From Candidatus Saccharimonadales bacterium (lineage in GTDB: Bacteria; Patescibacteriota; Saccharimonadia; Saccharimonadales; UBA10212), in NCBI GenBank assembly GCA_025450575.1, contig JANWHE010000025.1:1-48545 (forward strand): DNA of 48,545 nt, in the 5' to 3' direction. This document shows, in pieces, positions 8,418 through 16,526 of this stretch; position 1 is the stretch's first letter, and each line of letters opens with the position of its first letter. Under the pieces are notes generated by a model that was not told where the DNA came from, did no database searches, and saw only the letters and a list, made by a program, of their open reading frames with translations. A program made the position numbers and the translations under genes.

Positions 8418-9082
8418 AACTATTTGGTCTAAAGACATCTTGGATTGTGTCTGGGTGTTTAGTGCTATGGGCAGCCGTACTATTTCTATTAGCAACCCCA
8501 GGAATAATCAACGCATTAGCGATATTACCAATAGTGTTACTTCTGGCTGTTTTGTCGTCTTTCCCTACTGCCTATATTTTGCTAAAGGGGATTAGTGACA
8601 GAAACCCAAGAGATGAAAGGTTTGTGGAAAGTCCATTAGCCAAAGTAATAAGTGCACTAATAATTCTTTGCTCAGCAGTAAGCGTAATAACGGCTATAAA
8701 AAGCTTATGGATTTCGCCTTCATTTAGTAAATATACCTATGAAAATACAGCAACGGGGACGATTTTTGCTGCATTTGTACTCTTGGCTATACTTACAGCT
8801 TTGCAGAAAGATATTTACTGGGTTACAACCAGAGCGAAAAGCCTAAAGCTCGATGAACGTCAACTTCAAGAAAGGCGACAAGTATTCGAAGTCAGCTATA
8901 AGCTAGGAGCCTTGATTGTACTGATAAGTGCATGGGCAGTTTCATCTTTTGGACATGATATCCCAGCAATAATTGCTAAAAATTATAATTCTGTACCAAG
9001 CCATCTATTTTATCCGGCTTTCAGTCTCGCTCTAACATTGTACGCATTGCCTTTAGCTGTAGCTGCATGGAGGAAGAGGTAG
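8414..9082 (+). CDS. Multi-TM hypothetical membrane protein paired with XRE regulator
   Basis: ATGA overlap with the XRE gene; several hydrophobic segments. Confidence 0.75.
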   Translation: MKLFGLKTSWIVSGCLVLWAAVLFLLATPGIINALAILPIVLLLAVLSSFPTAYILLKGISDRNPRDERFVESPLAKVISALIILCSAVSVITAIKSLWISPSFSKYTYENTATGTIFAAFVLLAILTALQKDIYWVTTRAKSLKLDERQLQERRQVFEVSYKLGALIVLISAWAVSSFGHDIPAIIAKNYNSVPSHLFYPAFSLALTLYALPLAVAAWRKR

Positions 9083-9105
9083 GGTTCCACTACTTTCCGC
9101 CTGTT

Positions 9106-9160
9106 TAGCTCTGATAAGATTGAGCTCCAATTCGAATGGACTTGGGCTACCAAGTTAGAT
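9106..9160 (+). repeat. Decayed tRNA-3'-end-like repeat copy C
   Basis: AGCTCTGATAAGATTGAGCTCCAATTCGAATGGACTTGGGCTACCAAGTTAGATTC. Confidence 0.6.
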
Positions 9161-9162
9161 TC

Positions 9163-9187
9163 AGAAGGCGCCTCTGCGCCTTTTTCT
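9163..9187 (+). terminator. Rho-independent terminator
   Basis: AGAAGGCGCctctGCGCCTTTTTCT. Confidence 0.85.
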
Positions 9188-9245
9188 GTTGAAATCAATC
9201 CTTAAAGTGGGCTCATTTGACCGGTTGGTGTAGTACTGGGGGTAG

Positions 9246-9839
9246 CTAGATCCACCAAGACGCTAAATCAGCTATTGCGTGGGCCATCCCAGATGCTACG
9301 AATGTACCGCTTAGGGACCTAATAACCCCCAGCCAAATCCCTACAGCAAAATCCAGCGGAACGATTCGCCAACCATAGAGAGGGATATGAAGGGCGGTAA
9401 ATAATATGGCCGCGATTATGACAGCCTCTTTTTCAGTCCGCCATTTCTTTATTACGTCAAATAACGCGCCTCTCAAAAATGCTTCCTCGGCGAAAGCCAC
9501 GGTAGTAGCTGCTGCCGCCCAGCTGAGGTAGCCTTTGCCTCCGTGCAGCTTACTGGAGCCTAAAAGATGAATAAACATGGCGGGCAGGCACAGAAATAAC
9601 CCACCAGCTATTCCGATAAGTACGACCTTCCGGTTGATTATCGCCCTTGTGCCAGCAGCGAGAGTAAGCAGCAGTAAGCAGCTGGCAAAAGCTAAGCCTG
9701 CGGGTATGGACTGAGCTACGCTATATCCTCCAAGGACAATCCGCAGCCCCAGCGAAGCCCCGAAACCTATCATCAAAACGCCCACCAGAAGCATCCGAGG
9801 CTTAACGAAAATAGCTTTGGGGTAAGTAACCGCGATCAT
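9246..9839 (-). CDS. CPBP-family intramembrane metalloprotease
   Basis: FAEEAFLRGALFDVI, FTALHIPLYG, GMAHAIADL motifs across TM helices. Confidence 0.85.
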   Translation of the reverse strand: MIAVTYPKAIFVKPRMLLVGVLMIGFGASLGLRIVLGGYSVAQSIPAGLAFASCLLLLTLAAGTRAIINRKVVLIGIAGGLFLCLPAMFIHLLGSSKLHGGKGYLSWAAAATTVAFAEEAFLRGALFDVIKKWRTEKEAVIIAAILFTALHIPLYGWRIVPLDFAVGIWLGVIRSLSGTFVASGMAHAIADLASWWI

Positions 9840-10579
9840 TGGCGGCCCTTTTTACTGCCGGAACGGATTACGAATATGATGGCTATCATTGCCGCTATGA
9901 TTATCAGAATACCGATAACCAGAGCTGTTTTAATTTTATGCTGGTGATGGATTTTACTAACGGTCGATTTAGGGATAACTAACGCATAATCGCCCACATC
10001 ACTTAACTGGGCCTCATAAATATCGTTGCCGACCTGGCTGGTCCCCACCCTCATCCAGCTTCCATTTACCGGCTTATGTTCCATGACCGGCTGGGATAGA
10101 AAGCCTTGGGGCAGCCGTAAATCAATATAGCTGGTACTACTATTTGCTAGAAACCTAAACTCGACAGTTCCAGTATTAGGCGTTATCGTCAGTCTATAAA
10201 CATTGCCAGCAATAGTGCCATCGCTTGGCTGAACGGTTGGAGCCAAGGGTACGGCTTTAATATCTACCGTCTTAGCTTCCGGCGATAAGATCAGGGAGTT
10301 CTCACCCAGGTTAACCGCTACCTGCGGGCCGGTTTCGTTACTGGAAACATAGAGGCCGTTCAGGTTGTTTGTCAAATCAGAGATATTGAATAGTCCAGCG
10401 GCGTCGGTCGGGGGCGAAGTCGACCGCTTTTGCGATGCTGGCGGCGAAACATAACGATACGGCTCATCGGGGTTGCCGATGCCGTCATAAATCGGCACGG
10501 CCTTGCCATTGATTAATGCGGCGGCTACAACGGCTAATCCAGCCACTAGAATCAGCTTTGTCTTCGGCTTGCGGGTCAT
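9836..10579 (-). CDS. Hypothetical exported protein with C-terminal TM anchor
   Basis: N-terminal hydrophobic segment, C-terminal TM followed by basic tail; overlaps both neighbours by 4 nt. Confidence 0.7.
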   Translation of the reverse strand: MTRKPKTKLILVAGLAVVAAALINGKAVPIYDGIGNPDEPYRYVSPPASQKRSTSPPTDAAGLFNISDLTNNLNGLYVSSNETGPQVAVNLGENSLILSPEAKTVDIKAVPLAPTVQPSDGTIAGNVYRLTITPNTGTVEFRFLANSSTSYIDLRLPQGFLSQPVMEHKPVNGSWMRVGTSQVGNDIYEAQLSDVGDYALVIPKSTVSKIHHQHKIKTALVIGILIIIAAMIAIIFVIRSGSKKGRQ

Positions 10580-12024
10580 AAATCTGAGATGTGGGCGCGC
10601 GTGCTTTCTTTAGCTTCGGCTACCTGTGAGTTGACGGGAATAATATAGCTTTCCTTACTCTTTTCTTTTACTAGGGGCTGGGCCAGGAGCCAAAGACTTA
10701 GCATGGTGTAGGCGACCATAGCGACGACCCAAGGATATTCCGCCCGTCTGGCAAGCACTATGTTTTTGTTAGACGACGCAAGATGGCGATGGGCTAAAAT
10801 CACGGCGACTACATGGACGAAGACGATAACAACGACAGAGAAATACCAGTAAAAACTGCTTGGCAGTAAGTGGGTATGGGGTTCAAAATTGTCATTGAAC
10901 GGATAAGCCAAGTGGATCGGCCAGCTCTCTTTGCCTATCGGATTACCAATCAAAGGGAACAGTAGCTGGCCGTTGACTATCAGATACTCAATGTTATGAG
11001 CCAGCAGATATCCGAATGATATGGGCAAAAGAGACGGCAGCAGCCCCGCTAACTCGGCGGTCCGGTTCATGGTGCGTCCGCCCGCCCGGCTGACCAAGCC
11101 CGCTATACTATCGAAGAACAACCAGATAATAAAAGCCAGGGCGGCGAAAATGAGAGTGGCCAAGAGCATATAAACTCCGGAGCCTATCGTTATGGAACCA
11201 GGCAGATGGTGCTGGAAGCGACTCCATAGCGGCGTAGACAATAGACCATCAAAACTTACGCTGACCAATAGCAGCAGAACGAAAGCTACGCGGCTGATGG
11301 TTGCTTCAAAAGGCACTTCTAAGCCGCCGGCAAAGCCTCTTTTGCCGGCCGAGCCAAAGCGGAGGACGCCTAACTTTCCCCAAGTGGAGTAGAGAACATG
11401 GAAAACTTCGCCTCTTTGCAGCCACGCCTGGCCATAGAGCAGGCCTAAGAAGGCGCTGGCAATAAAGTAGATGAGTAGCGCGCCTGCCGTTACGGCGGGC
11501 TTTACGGCTGTTTGGTTGTAGATAAGCTCTCCGCAGGCGATCAGGAAGAAAAGCGCGGCCGCCGGCCACCAGCCCAGCCAAGACGGCCATTTAAGGGCTT
11601 TACTCCTCCCGAGTAGCCTCTGCCTTAGTGAAGCTCTATCAGTTAATTGGGCTATGCTTACGAACGGGTTAAGCCGCTGTGTCCAATTTCCGACTACGCC
11701 GCAAGACAGTGGAACGGCGATCCAAATCACTAACCAAAATATTGTCGGGAGTATATTTTCCGGTATTTCCTGCGAGCCGAATAATCCCGTCGCAGCCAGC
11801 AGCCCAAGAATAATAATGCTTACGATCGCCCAAACCCAATTGAACTTTTTGAGGTGGATCTCCTCTTTTGCATATTTGGGCTGAGCAGACACTCTCCGCT
11901 GGATTACCAGCAAAAAAGACAGAAAGACTACGCTTGCGCCGCCAAGTAAGAATAACTTTAAAGATATCGGTAGCTCATAGCGCTGACCAAAAGCGTGAGC
12001 GAATACCGGCAACCCCATCTTCAT
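10576..12024 (-). CDS. Polytopic membrane protein, resembling actinobacterial proteins often auto-named fenitrothion hydrolase
   Basis: N-terminus HAFGQRYELPISLKLFLLGGASVVFLSFLLVI and about 10 hydrophobic segments; family assignment from memory. Confidence 0.55.
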   Translation of the reverse strand: MKMGLPVFAHAFGQRYELPISLKLFLLGGASVVFLSFLLVIQRRVSAQPKYAKEEIHLKKFNWVWAIVSIIILGLLAATGLFGSQEIPENILPTIFWLVIWIAVPLSCGVVGNWTQRLNPFVSIAQLTDRASLRQRLLGRSKALKWPSWLGWWPAAALFFLIACGELIYNQTAVKPAVTAGALLIYFIASAFLGLLYGQAWLQRGEVFHVLYSTWGKLGVLRFGSAGKRGFAGGLEVPFEATISRVAFVLLLLVSVSFDGLLSTPLWSRFQHHLPGSITIGSGVYMLLATLIFAALAFIIWLFFDSIAGLVSRAGGRTMNRTAELAGLLPSLLPISFGYLLAHNIEYLIVNGQLLFPLIGNPIGKESWPIHLAYPFNDNFEPHTHLLPSSFYWYFSVVVIVFVHVVAVILAHRHLASSNKNIVLARRAEYPWVVAMVAYTMLSLWLLAQPLVKEKSKESYIIPVNSQVAEAKESTRAHISDL

Positions 12025-12060
12025 ATTTTACATGATAGCAAATAATAAATACCTGATGAA

Positions 12061-12081
12061 TTAGGGCTACCAAGTCAGATT
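12061..12081 (+). repeat. Decayed tRNA-3'-end-like repeat copy D (short)
   Basis: TTAGGGCTACCAAGTCAGATT; compare TTGGGCTACCAAGTTAGATT at about 9142-9161. Confidence 0.5.
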
Positions 12082-12182
12082 TCAAAAGCCTCTTCAGAGA
12101 TTTTTCATTGTGATTTGAATCACGTTTATGCCTGGTCCCTGTTGTATACTATGCCTAAGCTAAAAAATAAAAAGGACTTAAA

Positions 12183-12746
12183 ATGGCGATCTCAAAAAAA
12201 GAACAAAGACGGGTAATTGATAAGGTTTTCATCTTATTGGGGGTAGCTACCATGCTGGTGCTGCTAGCCGCGGGCGGAATCGCCTGGAGAGGTTATACGT
12301 TCGCCACCGGCCAGGTCAAGTCGGAGCTTAGCTCGCAGAAGATATTCTTCCCGCCCAAAGGTAGCCCGGCCATCACCGCCCTGCCGCCCGCCGACCAAGC
12401 TCTGGTTAACCAATATGCCGGCCAGCAGCTTCTGACCGGCGACCAAGCCAAGGTTTACGCCAATAATTTCATCAATGTCCATCTTTCCGAGGTCGCCGGC
12501 GGTAAGACTTACGCCGAAGTCAGCACCGCGGCGATGGCTGACCCGACAAACGCCAAACTACAAGGCCAAAAAGCCGCTTTGTTCCAGGGTGAGACCCTGC
12601 GCGGCCTGCTGCTCAGCGCCGGGTATTCTTACTGGACGATGGGTATGCTGGCCCGGGACGCGGCTGTCGCCTTCTTCTCCGGCGCGGCGGTGATGGCGGT
12701 TCTGGTGCTGGCGGGTCTTAGCCGTCTAACTTTCGCTCGAAGATAA
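12183..12746 (+). CDS. Hypothetical protein with N- and C-terminal TM segments
   Basis: Good ORF and SD (aaaaagga); TM at both ends. Confidence 0.75.
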   Translation: MAISKKEQRRVIDKVFILLGVATMLVLLAAGGIAWRGYTFATGQVKSELSSQKIFFPPKGSPAITALPPADQALVNQYAGQQLLTGDQAKVYANNFINVHLSEVAGGKTYAEVSTAAMADPTNAKLQGQKAALFQGETLRGLLLSAGYSYWTMGMLARDAAVAFFSGAAVMAVLVLAGLSRLTFARR

Positions 12747-12763
12747 ACCTTCAGTCTCATCCC

Positions 12764-12792
12764 AAAAACTCCCCGTACACCGGGGAGTTTTT
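12764..12792. terminator. Bidirectional terminator
   Basis: AAAAACTCCCCGtacacCGGGGAGTTTTT. Confidence 0.9.
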
Positions 12793-12826
12793 CAGGTCGA
12801 AACTCTTCCTCTGACTAGCGAGAATC

Positions 12827-13486
12827 TTACCACCAGCCGTGGCTGACCCAGAAGTTGTAAGCTCCGGCCCAACCACCGTACTTACCGGCGTAAGCCGTAA
12901 AGAACGCGTTCTGGCAGGCATAGTCAGTGCCGCAGTACGCGAGCTTGCTGGCCGGACAGGCCTGGCCGATGCCGTAGCAGCCATTAGGGCTCATAGCGGT
13001 GGTCCGGCAGCCCGATTCATGGCTGTAGATATAATGCGCGTAGGAATTATCTCCGCAGCCGGAGACCGGCGCGGCCTGAATTACCGGAGGCGTAACTACT
13101 GGGGAAGAAACCTTATAGGCAGATGCGGCCGCGGATTGGGTGAAATCTTGAACCGGCGCGACTGCCGCTATAGGCAACTGGCGATCAGGTAACTGCTCGT
13201 CGGCGGCCGGGATACGGACTTTCTCGTCCGGATAAATCATATCAGGATCCGAAATATCGGTGTTGGCGTCGTACAGCCTGATATAGGTCGTCTGGTGAGC
13301 CGTAGCGATGCCGTCCAGCGTGTCGCCTTGGTTGACGGTGACAAAGTTCTGCTGGGCGCTGGCCTGCTTGACGTTTGCCTGCTTAACTTTATTCGTTGAC
13401 TGAGACTGCGCGTGAACGACCGGTCCATGGCCCATGGCTAAAACTACGGCCAATACCAGACCAGATGCAAAAGGCGCTAATTTCAT
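12827..13486 (-). CDS. Secreted LysM protein with C-terminal lysozyme/aggregation-promoting-factor-like domain
   Basis: Signal peptide; FVTVNQGDTLDGIATAHQTTYIRLYDANT...IYPDEKVRIP (LysM); YIYSHESGC...GCYGIGQACPASKL...YGGWAGAYNFWVSHGWW. Confidence 0.88.
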   Translation of the reverse strand: MKLAPFASGLVLAVVLAMGHGPVVHAQSQSTNKVKQANVKQASAQQNFVTVNQGDTLDGIATAHQTTYIRLYDANTDISDPDMIYPDEKVRIPAADEQLPDRQLPIAAVAPVQDFTQSAAASAYKVSSPVVTPPVIQAAPVSGCGDNSYAHYIYSHESGCRTTAMSPNGCYGIGQACPASKLAYCGTDYACQNAFFTAYAGKYGGWAGAYNFWVSHGWW

Positions 13487-13506
13487 TTGTACCCTCCTTG
13501 ACTAAT

Positions 13507-13570
13507 CAAAACTGCCTATGCGCGATCGGCATAGTTTAGAAAATTTCAGTTTTTCCAAAAAAGCAGTTTG
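13507..13570 (-). promoter_or_regulatory. Three-way-junction RNA leader upstream of LysM gene (candidate cis-regulatory RNA)
   Basis: P1 AAACTGC/GCAGTTT (13509-13515/13563-13569), P2 CTATGC/GCATAG (13516-13521/13529-13534), P3 GAAAA/TTTTC (13539-13543/13551-13555). Confidence 0.45.
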
Positions 13571-13728
13571 AAAGTCTGTATTAAAATTGTGTTTCCACCT
13601 CACAAGCAGAAGACACAAAGACCATCGTACAGGCACCCAAAAATATGTCAAGCGGATGCGCCCCGCCGCCCCAGTTAACCCTGTTGTAAATATGTAAAAT
13701 GCTTGTGTATTGTCCGCTTAGGCAAAGG

Positions 13729-14190
13729 TTAGTCGGTTGCAGCTTTCCGGCCAAGCAGAAAATCGCGCCAGGCTTCGATATTCCTGGTATAGCCGGGCCG
13801 ATTATCGATAGGCGTTACCGCGTTGTTATCGCGGTTATCGGCCAGGGCCGGATCGACGTACTTCATAGCCACGGATTTAGGGATCAGCAGTACTTGTTCG
13901 CCCGGGGCGGCCAGGCCGAGATTCTGCCGGGCCGATAATTCCTGATAAACTTCGGTATCATAAAACTGGTTCTGCAGGTAGGTGTTGTTATTCTGCAGAT
14001 GCAGCACGGCGTTCTGCTGCTGCAAGGCGGAAATCTGCTTCTGCAACTGGTAATTATTCTGGACTGTCCGGGCGCCGCTCCAGGCGATGGCCAGGACGAT
14101 TATCCCGAATATATAAAGCGCGATATTGCGGACATCGGCCAGCTGCCGGACTCTTTTGCTATTGAATAGTCTATAAATTTCGTCAAGCAT
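13729..14190 (-). CDS. Septum formation initiator (DivIC/FtsL-like) protein
   Basis: Single TM then coiled coil QLQKQISALQQQNAVLHLQNN...LGLAAPGEQVLLIPKS. Start moved from 14229 to the ATG at 14190 because the upstream part lies in the tRNA. Confidence 0.8.
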   Translation of the reverse strand: MLDEIYRLFNSKRVRQLADVRNIALYIFGIIVLAIAWSGARTVQNNYQLQKQISALQQQNAVLHLQNNNTYLQNQFYDTEVYQELSARQNLGLAAPGEQVLLIPKSVAMKYVDPALADNRDNNAVTPIDNRPGYTRNIEAWRDFLLGRKAATD

Positions 14191-14195
14191 AATCA

Positions 14196-14271
14196 TGGTG
14201 GGGATGGTTGGGTTCGAACCAACGACCAATCGGTTATGAGCCGACTGCTCTAACCACTGAGCTACATCCCC
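14196..14271 (-). tRNA. tRNA with CAU anticodon (elongator Met or Ile2)
   Basis: Reverse strand GGGGATGTAGCTCAGTGGTTAGAGCAGTCGGCTCATAACCGATTGGTCGTTGGTTCGAACCCAACCATCCCCACCA. Confidence 0.93.
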
Positions 14272-14310
14272 GCACGGCTAGTATAACAGATTGAGAGCTG
14301 AGATTTTCGT

Positions 14311-16506
14311 CTAGTGTTCCATAGCTTTTTCGATGTTCAGCGCGATAACCAGCAGGTCGGCGATATCGCCCTCGTATACCAAGTAATTGGGCTGCCAATC
14401 GGGATCGAACTTGTTTTTGAACTGCTCCAGGCCGCGGGCCGAAAAGCGGCCGGCGCCGAGCGTCTTGGCGATAGTCAGAAGCGGTCCTTTAGCCCGGGCG
14501 AACGGCACGAATCCCAGATCGAAATAAATCGACTGCTCTTTTGACCGCTCGATAGTTTTATAGAGCAAATAAGCCATGGAGTCACCGTGGTCCGGCGAGT
14601 AGCGCAGCAAATCGATCGTATCGGTCGACGCCTGCTTGAACTGCGGCAGCTGGTTGGTGAAGGCGATGATTTTCCGTTTATCGTCGACCAGATAGTGAAT
14701 AACGCACTTTTGGAGATAGTGGGCGTCAAAATAGCCCAGGGCGAAGCCTCTTTCGGCATGGCCGCCGGTCTTCAGCCAGGCGTCAGAGACCTTTTTAAGC
14801 TCGTAAACCAGGCGCCGGGGGTGCGGCGGAACCGACGCGCGGTATTCATAACCGCTTTTACGGGCTTTATTAAGGCGCCAGCGCCACCACTTGTCTTTAG
14901 CCGTACTGTTTAAAAACTTATCGATATTTATCAGCGCGCTTGAGCCTATCTGGAGGTTTTCCAGGCCGGCTTTCTGATATATGGACAGGCTCGTTCCGTA
15001 AACCGGCAGATAACATACCTTGAGACGGCGCCGGCGACACCAGTCATTAAATTGCTTGATTAGTTCCGAGGAATCCGGGCCGACAGGGTCAGCCAGCACG
15101 AAGGCTATGGCACCCACGACGCGATAAGCCACAAACCCCGTGCGGCCGGCCGCCCAGAAGTATTCCTTATCCTTCGGCCAAAGTTTGAAATAGTCTTCCG
15201 TGGAAACGGAATACTTTTGAAGTGTCTCTTCCACTAGCCCATAGTCTATGGGTGTCCGAGCAAGCCGCCGCGGCCTGAATAGCACCCACAGCACGGCGGC
15301 CAGGCTGGCCGCTAAGAATACCGAGATGCTATTAGCCAGTAAGACAGCCTCCAGATGACTATGGGGAGCCACATGAGCCTGGGTGACATAATCCGTTAAG
15401 TTATCTATCGCCCGGACGGTTATCAACGACGCCCGGCTGTCGCTGTCTAGGACCAGCAGGGCCGCCAGGACTGATATCAGCAACCCGGCGACTAAGAAGT
15501 ACAGGTCTTTCAGCCTGACGCGCCAGGTGGCCGCTATAGCCCCCCTATCAAAGTCATCACGCAGAACGAACAGACCGCAGAAGCTCAGCAGATAAAATAC
15601 CATCAGCCCGGCGTTAGGCGAAATGATGGCGTATTTTAAAGTTTCTACGCCGCTCAATAGTAAGAAAATCTGTCGGGCTCGGGCTTCGCCGCGCGCCAAG
15701 TGCCGGCTGAGATAAATCATTACGACCCCGATGATTACCCCGTGCTGAGCCAGCCACGCCGTATCGCCCGTAAAGTATAGGCCTTTGATGCGCCCCACTA
15801 AACTGATATGCGCCAGACTTATGACGATCGCCAAAACTCCATTAAGGAAAGCCCAGGCCGCTACCAGGCTTTTCACTAGCCGCTGCTCGTTCTCTGGCGT
15901 AGAGTAATTCTTTTCGGCAAGGATATCGCGCACATACCAGGCGAGCCAGACTAACAAAGCCGTCTGATAGACGAACTGGGCAGCCGTGTTGATAAGATTC
16001 CTGCTAGCCAGCTGGCTGATAAACAGCAGGCCGTATAGGAACTGGAAAGTCACAAAGCTGATTGAAATCAGTTTCCGCCGTCGCCAGGCATCATAGACGG
16101 CAATCACGAAAAAGAGAGCCGAAGTGAATACCGTCTCTATGGCGTGGAGCAAAAAGGAGAATGAAAAATATTCCTGGCAGCTATCGCCGACTATCCGGCA
16201 AGATGTACTCAGCAGCGGGTCTAGCATCAGACCTATACTGATAGCCAGCAACAGGCCGCCGGTGACTTTCTTGCCTTGTTTTAAGAACTGGAAGGCCGCG
16301 ATAAAAAGCAGGGCGCCAGCTAAAAAGTCCCCGGTTCTGAACAGCCAAGCGAACGGCTGGGACGGTAATTCGTACTGGCTTATCAGGCTGGTGCGGTATG
16401 ATAAGCCGTGATTAAAGTGGGGGGCCAGCAGCCAAGTGGTGCCAATCAATAAAAAGACCAGCTGCCATAAGACCACGTAGCGCCGGCGAGAAAATAGTGT
16501 CTGCAC
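14311..16506 (-). CDS. DUF998-like membrane domain fused to MprF/LysX-type DUF2156 aminoacyl-transfer domain
   Basis: N-term TM region with SLISQYELPSQPFAWLFRTGDF...DPLLSTSC; C-term YFWAAGRTGFVAYRVVGAIAFVLADPVGP...GHAERGFALGYFD...SIYFDLGFVPFARAKG. Confidence 0.8.
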   Translation of the reverse strand: MQTLFSRRRYVVLWQLVFLLIGTTWLLAPHFNHGLSYRTSLISQYELPSQPFAWLFRTGDFLAGALLFIAAFQFLKQGKKVTGGLLLAISIGLMLDPLLSTSCRIVGDSCQEYFSFSFLLHAIETVFTSALFFVIAVYDAWRRRKLISISFVTFQFLYGLLFISQLASRNLINTAAQFVYQTALLVWLAWYVRDILAEKNYSTPENEQRLVKSLVAAWAFLNGVLAIVISLAHISLVGRIKGLYFTGDTAWLAQHGVIIGVVMIYLSRHLARGEARARQIFLLLSGVETLKYAIISPNAGLMVFYLLSFCGLFVLRDDFDRGAIAATWRVRLKDLYFLVAGLLISVLAALLVLDSDSRASLITVRAIDNLTDYVTQAHVAPHSHLEAVLLANSISVFLAASLAAVLWVLFRPRRLARTPIDYGLVEETLQKYSVSTEDYFKLWPKDKEYFWAAGRTGFVAYRVVGAIAFVLADPVGPDSSELIKQFNDWCRRRRLKVCYLPVYGTSLSIYQKAGLENLQIGSSALINIDKFLNSTAKDKWWRWRLNKARKSGYEYRASVPPHPRRLVYELKKVSDAWLKTGGHAERGFALGYFDAHYLQKCVIHYLVDDKRKIIAFTNQLPQFKQASTDTIDLLRYSPDHGDSMAYLLYKTIERSKEQSIYFDLGFVPFARAKGPLLTIAKTLGAGRFSARGLEQFKNKFDPDWQPNYLVYEGDIADLLVIALNIEKAMEH

Positions 16507-16526
16507 CCTTAGATTTTATATTAAAA

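Noticed and set aside
14191-14229. N-terminal extension of the DivIC-like ORF (MVVGSNPTIPTM)
   Set aside because: This part is the reverse-strand tRNA 3' half; the true start is at 14190 or 14196.
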